From Agapanthus africanus (Eukaryota > Streptophyta > Magnoliopsida > Asparagales > Amaryllidaceae): a stretch of 64,000 nucleotides of DNA. The translations under genes and the position numbers were made by a program. The stretch spans positions 321,813,595-321,877,594 of the forward strand of contig JASDDO010000001.1 in the NCBI GenBank assembly GCA_030015575.1. The letters run 5' to 3'. Below the pieces are notes generated by a model that saw nothing but the letters and a program-made list of their open reading frames with translations, was not told where the DNA came from and did no database searches. Below, in pieces: positions 10,512 through 23,340 of the stretch (its first letter is position 1; every line of letters begins with the position of its first letter).

Positions 10512-12807
10512 TAACTAAACACACCCTAGCATGTTAGCAAAGTATTAAGAATATCGACCGGACAAAAACCCGCAAAATTACCCCGGAAAATTCAGTTTCT
10601 GCCGAATTTTAGAACTGTTCCAAAATTAAAAATTTATACACTAAAAATCGGCTCAGGCTTTTATTTGAAAACTGGAAAAATTTCATCCCCCAACTCATCC
10701 AAAGCGCCGCGTTTTCGCGGCTCCCTTGGCTCTGTTGGGGAATCTTTTTCTTGTAGTTTTCATATTTGGGTATTTTGGGATTTTTGGTATATGACTTTTC
10801 TGCCCAGATTTTCCAGAAAGCAAAATTTGTTTTTGGGGCTTAAAAGACCGTATTTTTGGTCGATGTTCTGTAGACTTTGGCTAATGGTTACATCTGTAAT
10901 GTTATATGTGTATTGAACGTCTACTAATCGCTATACGCCGATTGGTGGGGGTTATACACATCTGTGATCTGTGTTGTTGATGGTATGTGTATATGAACTC
11001 GTTGGATTGTCGCGGATGAATAGCCGGGGTGGATGTAAGATGAGTGTTTCTTTTTCTTTCATTCATGTAATAAATTTGTAAATTGATGTAATATTATTTG
11101 TATGGCCGCACAACCGGGTCGAGATTGTAGCCGTCATTGTATAATTCTTTTTACTGTTTTTTGCTCCTAGGATAGACCCATGGAGGGGGTGCACAAACTA
11201 CCGGGTATCTCGAAGTGCCGAGTGGCCTACTCACGGCGTTGAGGGAGGTTGCTTCGCTTCGGGTACTGGCGGGTAGTTTGCCGCACCCGTAGGGGTCTTG
11301 GGTGGGGTATTGGCTATTCATCGCGACCGTGTAATCCGCTTTTCGTTGCAGGCTCGAACGAATCGCGGGTTCCTAGTATATCCAAAGTGTTCATCTGTGA
11401 TCTGGATTGGCTATCATTGCTGTATATCTATATATAATAACTATTTAGGCGTTGCTTATGTTTTTTAGCCGCGCTAGCCCAGCCCCCGCTCTGTCATTAG
11501 TTAAGCAACGTAACGGGTGATGACGGGGCCCAGTGGCGAATGCGAATGGCATAAGCGTACGTCATATTTTGGTTGTTTTCTGCAATGGTAGGATTTAAAT
11601 GATGGGACGCATTAAAAGAACTAATGCAAGAAAATAAACCTAAAAGACGTTGTTGGAACAAGTTTTTCAAAAAAGCTGTTATTACAAGGACGTTCATCGT
11701 TTTGTTTTGCATCGAGGTATTCGGTTATGAATGCCCAGCACCTCAATCGACGAGGCAAGGGCCGAGATCCCCTCATCGGGAGTGACCCCTTGGACAAAAA
11801 TTTTGCGTCAGGGTAATAACTTCACCATAGTCGATTATTCTTGCTTTGCATCGAGGTATTCATCTTACGAATGCCCAGCACCTCACTCGACGAGGAAAGA
11901 GCCGAGATCCCTTCACAGGGAGTGACCTCTTTAGCAAAAGTTTTCGCCACTATGTTTTCAAAAGGTCTATCATGTTCCTCCAACCACATCAAGTTCATTA
12001 CGTTAACGGGTTTTTCGCCAAAAACTCAGCCGTAGCCCTCCGTCGTTTCAGAAAATTAATACTTAGTATTCGTGCTGTGTTTGTTGATTATTCATCAGGA
12101 CACAGTGAACGGTAGCTGAGTAATAATTCTCTGTTGCACTGATAGATGCGATTGGTTAGGACGGTCACATGATTTTGTTGATTATTCGTCAAGGATCATG
12201 CGGGCGGGTCTAATGCAATCCTGGATAACGACGGGTTGAACTTGACTAGGACCTTTTGATTTGTTGATTATTCGTCAAGGTCACTTGGGTCCTAGGGGCA
12301 AAAACCACATCGGGAGTTTCAAAAGAACTGAAACTTGCAGAGTTAGCATACCTTCTGGAGTGTAGTGACTAGAGTGGATTCCATCTAGGTCATCACACAA
12401 TGATAGTTGGATCCCGATCTCACTGATGAGTTGGATTACTCTCGGGAGATTACTTTCACTTAACAATCAATGCTATAAACCTAGTAGGTGTCTAGAAAGG
12501 TGTCAGCGGGGCTACGCCCCCAGGGAAAAGAGGTTCTTAAATTAAGGAACTTCGCGAAAGCGTTGGAAAACCTCCCTCGAAGTACCGACACTAGCCTGGC
12601 TGAAAGGTTAAGCAAGTATTGTGACGTGAATTAAATCCCGACTAGTTCTTCTTTTAAAAGGTTTTAAGAAGAATTTGAGGAAACAGTGGGAAACATCCTG
12701 GTTAGATAAACTAATAAACCAATCTAATCTTGCAAGAGCGCCCGCTGAGTGTTTCTTTTCTCTCTCTCCAGGTAGCAACCATTTCACGCCCTAATCAAGA
12801 TAATAAA
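10512..12807 (+). other. A untranslated leader with structured RNA segments
   Basis: ORF-poor. The rod pairs GGGTGC 11187-11192 with GCACCC 11283-11288 and AAACTACC 11195-11202 with GGTAGTTT 11272-11279, with an inner CGAAG 11211-11215/CTTCG 11257-11261. A hairpin GCATTA/TAATGC sits at 11609-11627, two cassettes at about 11704-11799 and 11843-11941, the three-hairpin array at 12075-12295, a GC hairpin GGGGC-TAC-GCCCC at 12508-12520, and CGC-GAAA-GCG at 12553-12562. A pyrimidine tract ending CCAG (CAG at 12769-12771) precedes the first ATG and resembles a 3' splice site. Confidence 0.65.
12075..12295 (+). other. A three-hairpin leader array
   Basis: Hairpins at 12075-12105 (CTGTG/CACAG), 12168-12200 (CATGAT/ATCATG) and 12246-12295 (CTAGGACC/GGTCCTAG plus inner TGA/TCA). 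Each apex is UUUG-UUGAU-UAUUC-(G/A)UCA; the 5-nt loop UAUUC is identical in all three and not seen in any other element here. The three basal stems are unrelated to one another, so this is not simple tandem duplication. Confidence 0.75.
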
Positions 12808-12930
12808 ATGTATCGCTTGACCGATCCGAATTCTTATTCGGGGCTGGGGAACGTTGGTTCAGCTCTAACTTGTGACAACAGTCATAAGTATGAGAAAGGG
12901 AAAGGGGATTGTATGGATTCCCAGGATACC
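12808..12930 (+). pseudogene. A polyprotein N-terminal segment, before B insertion
   Basis: From ATG 12808 the frame gives 41 codons ending at B's junction. Removing B and one copy of the 3-bp ACC at the junction continues the same frame at 23341 into the protease. The segment aligns with the start of H's ORF (NQDN, LT-P, GNVGSA-like signature). Between this start and the protease there is no gag UBN2-like core or zinc knuckle, so A seems gag-deficient. The alternative is that an exon or frame too decayed to recognise supplies gag; I see none in the leader. Confidence 0.6.
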
Positions 12931-15158
12931 TGTAGGGTTCCTAGGCACCCTAATGAGGTCTCACAAGGCATCAACCATGCCAATTTCAAATTTTAACAGT
13001 GCCGAGAAACCCTAGAACGGATCGTCGGCTAGATGTTTAGGCGAAAATGAAACTAGTTAACAACTTAACTAAAGTTTAAACGGAAATACAACCTTTGTAG
13101 ATCCAGTGCTCCACCTTCATAGCTCCGCAACGAAGTCCTCTCGCTGTCCAAATGAATTCCCGGGCTCTAGCGTCGGCTTCGTCGGAGAAATTGCGAGCTA
13201 GGTCGTCGATGTCCATGCCGAAGATGATCTACGTCGAGGCATCGCTAGATCAAGCTCCACCTTCACCAAGCCATGAAAACTTGTGAAGGAAACACCCTAT
13301 ACTACTTGGCAAGAGGTAGAGGATGAAGAAATAGGAAGTGGGTTCACTTTAGAATTGGATTTCTCACTCTTTATCATCACTTGCCATTAATGGAGCAAGC
13401 TTTCTTCCATGAAGAAAATGAAGAAGAAGAAGAAGAATGTTATGATAAGTTAATTAGAATAATTGAAAAAGAATTATCCTTATCATAACATAAACCATGG
13501 TTTGATGTAGAGAGTTAACTCAATTTAGATGAATGGTTAGGGTTTGAAGAAGAAGACAAAAAGGTTACATGAGTCAAAGTTGCATGAAGCTTCATGAAGC
13601 TTCATGTAAGAAAGCAACCTTTTTATTTTCTTTTCCCTTTTTCTTTTAATCCAAATTAAAAGATAAAAGAATAAATGAATAACAAATAAAACCCTAACCA
13701 TTTACTTATCCAAGGTTTAACTCTATACACAAAACCTAGTAATCTTGCATCATCAAACAAGATACAATCAAGTGCACAAAAGTATATCACATATACAATG
13801 TGCACACCCGAGTGAGAATATCCATTTAAAGTGAACCGATACGAGTTAATGCAAAGTAATATATCAAATATATAATTATACATTAAATCATTAAATCAAC
13901 ACTTGATTTAACGATCCGGTCATATCACATATAACCGACTAGTATCCAATGTATCGGTTTATCGAATCAATCCTTGATTCGATAACTAGGGTATATCGCA
14001 TATAACCTAATCGATACATTCATCGCGAGAATGGAATACGGTATCACATACACGCATTATTCTCGGTCCCGCACATATCTCATATGCGCTCCTATTTCGT
14101 TTCGCTTGAGCCAGGAAACCTCTGTGTAGGACTCTAAAGACTCGTCAATATGCCGGCAGCGGATGATGATCATATCAAACATCCACAAGCCGCAAGCGGT
14201 CTGCTAAATGTAACGGCCACCCGGGTATTGAGCGATCAGAAGATCGACGAGCAAGCCCACTCACACTCCTGTGAATCCAACCAGTAACACTTACCGTACA
14301 GTCCGGTCTGTCCGTCTGATATGTCGCATATCTCGCCTAGGGGTGGTAAACGTCAGACCCCAATAGCTCGATAAGTCGTGTCGATATGAGGTCTATAACA
14401 TTTCGAGAAACTACTGGTAACACTTACCAGTAAATCTCAGCAACCCTGGCCAGGGATTTCCGGTTATAGCCAATCGAACACAGCGCAACATCAACTCCCT
14501 ATACCGGGAGAGACGAATCCCCTCCTATCGCTCATTGCCTCTATGTGACTCGGGACTGTACCCAAAAACCACCGTTTTGCACGCCCTCTTGGACGTGGTA
14601 AGATGGAAATCAAAGCACAGTGGGAACCACACAAGACTCTATGATGATCTCGGGTCAACAGACTACTCTGTACCAGTGTCACCAGAGAACTGCCATCTGA
14701 CGTAAGGTATAATACCATGTGGGAGTTCTCGGCGAGTCCGTCCAGTGTACCCAGTCTCTACTGAGCACCCGTATATCATCTCTGATGTCAAACACCAATG
14801 GATATGGGATCATCCATCGCCCATCTGTATGGGTCGAGAAGGTACACGCTAGTCTACTCTGGTATATCGATGCCCCGTCTCGATACACCCTCGACTAGGG
14901 ACTTTGAAGGATGTACTTATGGACTACCATGTCCCCACTAGTATGATCCGCATCATAGTCCAGGTAGTCAAGCACACATCCTAAGGGCTTTACCAACATG
15001 TAACAGAGAGACAATCAGTGTACACGTTAAGGTAAAGAGCAACCAGATAGCATACTATCATGTCGAGCAAGAAAGTCCTCCCTATATATGTCCAAGCATC
15101 CACTACAATATACATCCTATGTATAGTAATGGCCTCTAGGGTATACATATAACTAACA
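12931..15158 (-). repeat. B 3' LTR
   Basis: Bounded by TGTAGGG and TAACA on the plus strand. It contains two perfect dyads: TTAAATCAA-CAC-TTGATTTAA at 13891-13911 and ATCGAATCAA-TCC-TTGATTCGAT at 13961-13983. Short ORFs at 14491-14718 and 14679-14888 recur in other LTRs of this group but overlap and look incidental. Confidence 0.93.
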
Positions 15159-15169
15159 ATCTCCCACTT
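15159..15169 (-). other. B polypurine tract
   Basis: Sense AAGTGGGAGAT directly abuts the 3' LTR start; identical in A, C and D. It primes plus-strand DNA synthesis in this class of element. Confidence 0.85.
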
Positions 15170-17960
15170 GCACTAGGGCCATCTGATAGCAGTGGTTGCA
15201 GTATCTCATACTCAACCATCCCATAAAAGTCTCTCTCTGGGAACAGGCCTTTGTGAGTGGATCCGCTGTGTTGTCCTCTTAGTCTACTCTCCTAACCTCG
15301 ATCTCCCTGGAGATCAACTATCTCCATGATCAGGTGATACTGCCTTAGAATATGTCTGGATCACTGATGGGACGGACGTTCCTTGGCATAAGCCACAACT
15401 CCATTGTCACACAATGGGAGGAACAAAGTTCATCTTATGAACTAATATACACCCAGACTGCCTCTTTGTAAGCATCTTAAGTAGCGATGTATTCTGCCTT
15501 TATCGTCTAGTATGCCACGGTATCTATCTTGGAACTCTTCCAACATACCGTCCCTTTTGAGGGCAAAGACAATGCCTGTGACTGACATTCAGTCGTTCTT
15601 ATCACTCTGGAACACTTCCAGCGATTCTCCCCAGGATCAATTGATATCAGCTCACTACAACTAGTGAGAATCCTAACATCCAATTAAATCTATCTCATAG
15701 ATCCAAAATCCAGGATTTAGTAGGTATCACTTTGATCCTATATGGAGAATCCTAGTGATAAGCGGAGATTGACCGAGCGTAGCATAAGAAACTCTTTTCT
15801 TATCAAGAGTATGTCATCCACGTACTCTACGAGGATCGTCACCATACTCCCTACTACCTTTTTGTTTATACAAGGTTCATCTACCATTTTGATGATGTCA
15901 ACTTCTTTGACTATATCATCAAAACAGATGTTCCAACTCCGCGATGCCTGCTTTATCAAATAAAGCATCTTGCACACGTTTCCGCTGCTCCCACTGTCTA
16001 CGAAGCCCTCTGGCTGTGTACTTATAGACGCTCTCTTCTAAATCATCATTTAGAAAAGCAGTCAAGACACCCAACCACCAGATATCGTAGTCATGGTATG
16101 TAGTCGTGGCAAGTAGGATCTGGATGGACTTAAGCATAGTTGCCTGAAAAGGTTTCATCATTATCCACACCTGGTCAATGATGCAAACTTTAACAAGTCT
16201 AGCTTTGAAAGTCTCAACCTTTCCATCTACACCAAGTAATTTTCTCAAGATATACTTGCTCCTGATGGGGATTTAACCCTTCAGATATGGCAACCAAAGT
16301 CCATACTTTGTTGGTGTATAAGGATTCCATCTCAGATCGCTAAGCATCCAGCCATTCTTACAGAGTCTCACTCCTGATGGCCAGCTCGAAACTAGTTGGG
16401 TCATCATCTCATGATGCAATCCTCGCTCCCACTGTCATCGAGAAACCGAAGTATCTCTCAGGTGGATGAGGAACCCTACTAGATCGGCGGAGAGGTTGAG
16501 GTTCGTTGGTTACTATTGAATCCTTTAGTTCTACCAAATCATCTGCTGTAATTTGTATAGCTGGAACCTTTCCAGTTGTACATAACAGACCTTGCCTCGA
16601 GCTTGTCCGGATTTTGCTTTTAGACATAGGCCGGACAACCCCAAATCTTAACTAACTTAAGACATGGGCTCTTCCCTTTCCATATCACATATGAAGTGGT
16701 AGGCAACTGATTTGATTTGAACCCTATTCAATAGGTATGCAACTTCTCAAGTGCATAACACCCAATAGGAAAAAGGTAACTCAGTAGTACTCATCATAGA
16801 GCACACCATATCATATAGGGTGTGATTGCTCCGCCCCGATATACCATCGTGCTATATTGTATCCGAAGGAGTAATGCCGAGAGAGAATCTCATTCTCCTT
16901 TAGAATAGTCCAGGAATTCCGTGCTCAAGTATTCTCCTCCTTGATCTCATCAAAGGACATAATACTTATACCCGTATTGGTTCTCTACTTCTAACTTATA
17001 TTCTGTGAATATCTCAAAAGGTTCGGACTTGTGTTTCAACAGGAACATATGTCTGAATCTTGAGAGATTATCAGAGAATGTAATGAAGCACAAAGAACCG
17101 GTCTTGGCATGTGTAGACAGGGGACCTTTATACATCAACATGTATCATCCCAAGAGTTCACTAACTCTTTCTCTGTTTCCAATAAACGGAGCTATGGTCA
17201 TCTCATCTCTGTGACATAACTGGCAAGTTTCACAAGATGTAAATTCAAACTAATTTAAATATGCATCTTTATGAAACTCTAGCTAGTCGGGTCGCATTGA
17301 TATGACCTAGTCTACAATACCTCAAGAAGAATTCGTTCATTTCTGAACTCTTCCACTTTTGTGTGTTCCGTATACTAAGAACTGTAGTTTGATTTAGAAC
17401 ATTAATGCTTTTAGATAACGTGCCTGAACCGATCAACTTTTGATGTAGGAAATGTTCAAAACATTATCCAACAATACAAAATTTTATCATTTCTTTACTA
17501 ATAAAGAGACTGATATGATTTTGTATATCAGGTTCGGTATCTAACAACATTCGTTCAGAATCAATGTATTGGTAATACAGGGTGACAGTGACCAACAGAC
17601 TTGGCTGCAACACTTGCCCCGTTTCCTGCCTCATGAAACTTATCACCCGTTCTCAGTTCTCTACCTTTCTGTAGCCCTATGTAACATATTACATATCTGG
17701 GATCCTGATCTGGTATCACATACCCAGGACGTAAAGGATACTGAGAAACAGTTCTCTGTAATGAACACACCCGAAGATGATGCATCAGCATGCACTCTCT
17801 TTGTTTGGGCGGCACGGGAATTCTGGTAATCCCCTATTTCCTGCTCTGTCTTATAACAATTATAAGTTGGAGCGGGACCAACGTTCCCCAGCTCAGTATA
17901 ACAAGCGGGTTCGGTCAATATTCCGTATTATTATCTCGATTAAGGCGTGATATAGTCGCT
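15170..17960 (-). pseudogene. B pol relic (protease to RNase H), multiply broken
   Basis: Pieces recognisable on the minus strand: protease (17661-17918), integrase (about 16950-17141 and onward), and RT (15919-16248 and 15738-15977, with YVDDILLI and QASRSWN). Frameshifts and stops separate every piece. The protease active site reads DTRSG instead of DTGSG (AGA codon at 17709-17711), and RT and RNase H are joined by a large deletion near 15660-15690. C has both the same substitution and the same deletion junction region. No functional product is expected; B must have used enzymes from another element. Confidence 0.8.
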
Positions 17961-20900
17961 ACCTGGAGAGAGAGAGAAGAAAATACTCAGCGTGCGCTCT
18001 GTCAAGAATAGATTGGTTATTATTTTATCTAATCAGGATGGCTCCCACTGCTTTTTATCAAATCTTCCTTCAAACCCTAAAAGGAAAGACTAGCCGGGAT
18101 TAATTACACACTACAAGTTCGCCAATCTTTCAGCCAGGCCAGTGTCGGTACTTTGAGGGAGGTCCCCCGTGCTTTCGCACGAACCTAATTAATGTAAACC
18201 TCATTTTCCCAGAGGCGTAACCTCGTTAACACCTTTCTAGACACCTACTTGATCGGCTAATTGTAATGTGTAAAACTCTCTCAGGAGTAACTCTTACTCG
18301 CAGTGGGTATCGGGATCCAACTATCTCATAGAAAGTATGCAATCTCATTGCAAATTTCAACACTTGAAATTCCCGATAATATTTTGCCCCTAACGTGCTA
18401 TGACCTTGACGAAAGCCAACAAACCATAGCCCGCTAGTCAAGTTCAACCCGTACATTTCTTGATTGAATTAAACCCACCCGCACGACCCTTGACGAAAGC
18501 CAACAAAGCCGCACGACTACCCTAATCCAATCGCATCGTATGCTGGCAGATAAGCAGCATATAGCTACCGCACACTGCACCTTGACGAAAGCCAACAAAT
18601 GCAGCACGAATACTATATACAACTTATCTGAAATGACGGAGGGCTACGACAGGTTTTTCTGAAAACCTATTGCGTAATGAACTTGATATCGTTGTAGAAT
18701 CAAATGATTTTAAAAATGGAGTGCTTTTGAGGCTTTTCTAGTTTTGCTAAAGGAGTCACTCCCGGTGAAGGGATCGTCGGTCCTTTCCTCGTCGTATGAG
18801 ATGCGGGATATATCATATATATCACTGTGCAAAGAAAAAACACTTAAAAGCAATCAAAAGACAAACCGAGTGTGTAGCATCTGCCAGTTATTGCTAAAGG
18901 AGTTACTCCCGGTGAAGGGATCTCGGTCCTTTCCTCATCGAATAAGGTGCAGGATATATCACATATACCGCTGTGCAAAGCAAGAACTGTAGCTACCTGT
19001 TTTATTTTTGAAATTCGATTCTACAACATCTTAGGTTTCTTTTACTTTCATTAATTACATTAATGAAGTCCCATCATTTAAGTACCTAAACATCACAGAT
19101 AAATACGACGTACACTTATGCCATCCGCATTCGCCTCGATGTCCCCTCGTGCACCGTTAGGTTAGGTAACTAACGGCAGAGCGGGGCAGGGCTAGCGCGG
19201 GTGTAAAACATAAGTAACGTCTATATAATATATCATATATACTATATACTGTATCTATCACAGAACATCACATGATCACATCACAGATATCGCAGCAGAA
19301 GAAACATATGAAATATTGGATATACTAGGACGTCCGTGTTTTCAATACGAGCCAGTATAAAACACGGATTCCACGGTCGTGATGAATAGCCAATCCCACA
19401 CCCCTAGACCCCTACGAGAGCGGCAAGAAACCCTAACAATTCTAGAGTTAGGAGACCCGGACTCGACTCCTCGAGTTGGTCTCCCACTGGACTCCAGAAC
19501 CCGGTTACTTGTGCTCCCCTCCTTGGGTCTATCCTAGTGCGGAAAAGTAAATAATATACAAATGGTGACAACTTCCGCAACCTGGAAGTGCCCCAATAAA
19601 AGAATATTACATACAAGTTTTTACATGAATGAAAATGAAAAACACTCATCCCACATAAAAAAAACCCGGTTATTCAAACACGACGATCCAATATAACATA
19701 TCCAGCAACACATAACATCACATGCCATCAACGTAAGTAAATATGCGCATCCCAATTGTCGTTGACATATAGCAACGAAACCGGCGATATCACATATTAC
19801 ACTTACGGTCACAGAAAAGAAAGTGTAAAACTACAACAGTTGGAATCCGCAACCACCTCAGACATCGCATGCCTGACCAAATGAATTCCTTAGACATCAC
19901 ATGCCTAACAATTATAAACTCCGCATTTTAGTCTCTTTATCGAAAACACTTTTCAATACCAAGTCGGGCAATTCAACAGGATTCCCGACATTTTGATCGA
20001 ATGCTCGTCGCAAACTTCAGTAGACGGCTGCACCCCCGATACCGTCGACGAAGTGCACCAAGGCGGAACACCGCTACCGCGAGCACCCGGACGGATGCTT
20101 TCGGCGACGGGGTTCTCCTACAGTCACTTGGTCGGGGCTATGGAGTGAGGCTGTCTATTAAGTTTACCCGGCGAGTATCCGCGTACGCTACGTGATTGCG
20201 ACGGACTTTTGATCACATCAAAATTCCGTGGCAACCGATCAAGTGAGACTAAACTGCTATGTTTATAATATTCATTCAGTTATCTCATAACTTTTGTAAA
20301 TTCCAATTATTGTATCCCATTCCAGATAAATAGAAAATGTTAAACTTTTCGATCGAACAGTCAAACACCCAAGTTTTCCCGATACAGCTCAACACATGAA
20401 ATAAGTCTAACAACATTCAGTTCGTGCCTCAGTACCAACGGTCCAGCCGTAGAAGGGTCAAGCTAACGCCTCACATGTGGCACGCCGTACTGCCCCAAAC
20501 CCGAAGGTTCAAAGGGCAGTTCAAGACGGTCACATAATCGAGTTAAGGTTTGTTGTCTTCTAGAGGGTCCATCGCGTTACTTGCACTACTTAGAACGTCG
20601 TTAAACTACGGAAAAATCCAACACTTGGAAATTTCCCGACAGGGGAAAAATTGGGTATTTATATCCGGTCGAACTTTTTAACATATTCTAAAATTTATCC
20701 GGAAAGCCACATAGACAAAATCTGATATTCCGATCGAAACACCGAATCCCCAAAACAACCCCAAAACACTCATCTCTATAATAAATATTAAAATATCCCA
20801 GAAAATACAGCACAACTATGGAGGAATTACTGTGAAACTTTTACTGTGTGAATCGACCGTACGGCCGCGGATCCGCCGCATGATCCATGCTCATGCCGCG

Positions 20901-21096
20901 GAACCGCGGCGGTTTAGATGAATTAGGTCCACAAAATTTATAGTAATTCCTACAAAACCCTGCTTGATTTTCTGCATATTTTTAATTTCGAAAAATCCAC
21001 AATTTTCAAAAAAGGACAGAGAGCATGTTTGGAATTGGGTTTCGGGTTCGTTCGGACTTCAAATTGCGTCTAGACTTCGCCTAAGGCTCTAGCTAG
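17961..21096 (-). other. B untranslated leader
   Basis: Contains, reading along the plus strand: the pyrimidine tract with CAG (complement of 17963-17965); the CGTGC-TTTC-GCACG hairpin 18168-18181 (sense loop GAAA); the hairpin GAGGC/ACCTC type at 18212-18224; the three-hairpin array; cassettes at about 18741-18850 and 18891-18989; a 9-bp hairpin TTCATTAAT/ATTAATGAA at 19047-19067; and the rod at about 19415-19515 (GGAGAC 19451-19456 with GTCTCC 19479-19484). The rest, to the primer-binding site, holds no ORF I can support. Confidence 0.6.
18397..18604 (-). other. B three-hairpin leader array
   Basis: Hairpins at 18397-18430 (GCTATG/CATAGC), 18484-18511 (CGAC/GCCG, one G-U in RNA) and 18575-18604 (CTGCA/TGCAG). 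All three share the sense apex UUUG-UUGGC-UUUC-GUCAA-GG with the same loop UUUC. Confidence 0.75.
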
Positions 21097-21108
21097 GCTC
21101 TGATACCA
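21097..21108 (-). other. B primer-binding site
   Basis: GCTCTGATACCA on the plus strand, one base before the LTR; perfect complement of TGGTATCAGAGC. Confidence 0.95.
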
Positions 21109-21109
21109 C

Positions 21110-23337
21110 TGTAGGGTTCCTAGGCACCCTAATGAGGTCTCACAAGGCATCAACCATGCCAATTTCAAATTTTAACGGTGCCGAGAAACCCTAGAACGGA
21201 TCGTCGGCTAGATGTTTAGGCGAAAATGAAACTAGTTAACAACTTAACTAAAGTTTAAACGGAAATACAACCTTTGTAGATCCGGTGCTCCACCTCCATA
21301 GCTCCACAACGAAGTCCCCTCGCTGTCCAAATGTATTCCCGGGCTCTAGCGTCGGCTTCGTCGGAGAAATTGCGAGCTAGGTCGTCGATGTCCATGCCGA
21401 AGATGATCTACGTCGAGGCATCGCTAGATCAAGCTCCACCTTCACCAAGCCAAGAAAACTTGTGAAGGAAACACCCTATACTACTTAGCAAGAGGTAGAG
21501 GATGAAGAAATAGGAAGTGGGTTCACTTTAGAATTGGATTTCTCACTCTTTATCATCACTTGCCATTAATGGAGCAAGCTTTCTTCCATGAAGAAAATGA
21601 AGAAGAAGAAGAAGAATGTTATGATAAGTTAATTAGAATAATTGAAAAAGAATTATCCTTATCATAACATAAACCATGGTTTGATGTAGAGAGTTAACTC
21701 AAGTTAGATGAATGGTTAGGGTTTGAAGAAGAAGACAAAAAGGTTACATGAGTCAAAGTTGCATGAAGCTTCATGAAGCTTCATGTAAGAAAGCAACCTT
21801 TTTATTTTCTTTTCCCTTTTTCTTTTAATCCAAATTAAAAGATAAAAGAATAAATGAATAACAAATAAAACCCTAACCATTTACTTAACCAAGGTTTAAC
21901 TCTTTACACAAAACCTAGTAATCTTGCATCATCAAACATGATACAATCAAGTGCACAAAAGTATATCACATATACAATGTGCACACCCGAGTGAGAATAT
22001 CCATTTAAAGTGAACCGATACGAGTTAATGCAAAGTAATATATCAAATATATAATTATACATTAAATCATTAAATCAACACTTGATTTAACAATCCGGTC
22101 ATATCACATATAACCGACTAGTAACCAATGTATCGGTTTATCGAATCAATCCTTGATTCGATAACTAGGGTATATCGCATATAACCTAATCGATACATTC
22201 ATCGCGAGAATGGAATACGGTATCACATACACGCATTATTCTCGGTCCCGCACATATCTCATATGCGCTCCTATTTCGTTTCGCTTGAGCCAGGAAACCT
22301 CTGTGTAGGACTCTAAAGACTCGTCAATACGCCGGCAGCGGATGATGATCATATCAAACATCCACAAGCCGCAAGCGGTCTGCTAAACGTAACGGCCACC
22401 CGGGTATTGAGCGATCAGAAGATCGACGAGCAAGCCCGCTCACACTCCTGTGAATCCAACCAGTAACACTTACCGTACAGTCCGGTCTGTCCGTCTGATA
22501 TGTCGCATATCTCGCCTAGGGGTGGTAAACGTCAGACCCCAATAGCTCGATAAGTCGTGTCGATATGAGGTCTATAACATTTCGAGAAACTACTGGTAAC
22601 ACTTACCAGTAAATCTCAGCAACCCTGGCCAGGGATTTCCGGTTATAGCCAATCGAACATAGCGCAACATCAACTCCCTATACCGGGAGAGACGAATCCC
22701 CTCCTATCGTTCATTGCCTCCATGTGACTCGGGACTGTACCCAAAAACCACCGTTTTGCACGCCCTCTTGGACGTGGTAAGATGGAAATCAAAGCACAGT
22801 GGGAACCACACAAGACTCTATGACGATCTCGGGTCAACAGACTACTCTGTACCAGTGTCACCAGAGAACTGCCATCTGACGTAAGGTATAATACCATCTG
22901 GGAGTTCTCGGCGAGTCCGTCCAGTGTACCCAGTCTCTACTGAGCACCCGTATATCATCTCTGATGTCAAACACCAATGGATATGGGATCATCCATCGCC
23001 CATCTGTATGGGTCAAGAAGGTACACGCTAGTCTACTCTGGTATATCGATGCCCCGTCTCGATACACCCTCGACTAGGGACTTTGAAGGATGTACTTATG
23101 GACTACCATGTCCCCACTAGTATGATCCGCATCATAGTCCAGGTAGTCAAGCACACATCCTAAGGGCTTTACCAACATGTAACAGAGAAACAATCAGTGT
23201 ACACGTTAAGGTAAAGAGCAACCAGATAGCATACTATCATGTCGAGCAAGAAAGTCCTCCCTATATATGTCCAAGCATCCACTACAATATACATCCTATG
23301 TATAGTAATTGCCTCTAGGGCATACATATAACTAACA
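21110..23337 (-). repeat. B 5' LTR
   Basis: 2228 bp, equal in length to the 3' copy. Dyads are at 22070-22090 and 22141-22161. Most differences from the 3' copy are transitions, as expected for methylated plant repeats. Confidence 0.93.
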
Positions 23338-23340
23338 ACC

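Larger units (their letters stand above)
12931..23337 (-). mobile_element. Element B: pol-dead Angela-like retrotransposon inside A
   Basis: Minus-strand element with LTRs of exactly 2228 bp each (12931-15158 and 21110-23337) and about 26 differences by eye (~1.2%). Junctions with A share only ACC (12928-12930 and 23338-23340), not a clear 5-bp duplication; ATACC on the left would need two bases lost on the right. The internal region is a decayed pol plus a ~3.1-kb leader. Confidence 0.92.

Noticed and set aside
12061..12300. Hammerhead ribozyme or viroid-like element in the leader
   Set aside because: CTGATGA- and GAAAC-type core boxes are not found in the right arrangement.
14491..14888. 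Overlapping 75- and 69-codon ORFs repeated in LTRs (also at 22670-23067, 34046-34255, 52457-52666, 59402-59629)
   Set aside because: They overlap in different frames, start at unrelated points and follow overall LTR similarity. No family resemblance; a codon-substitution test would be needed to revive them.
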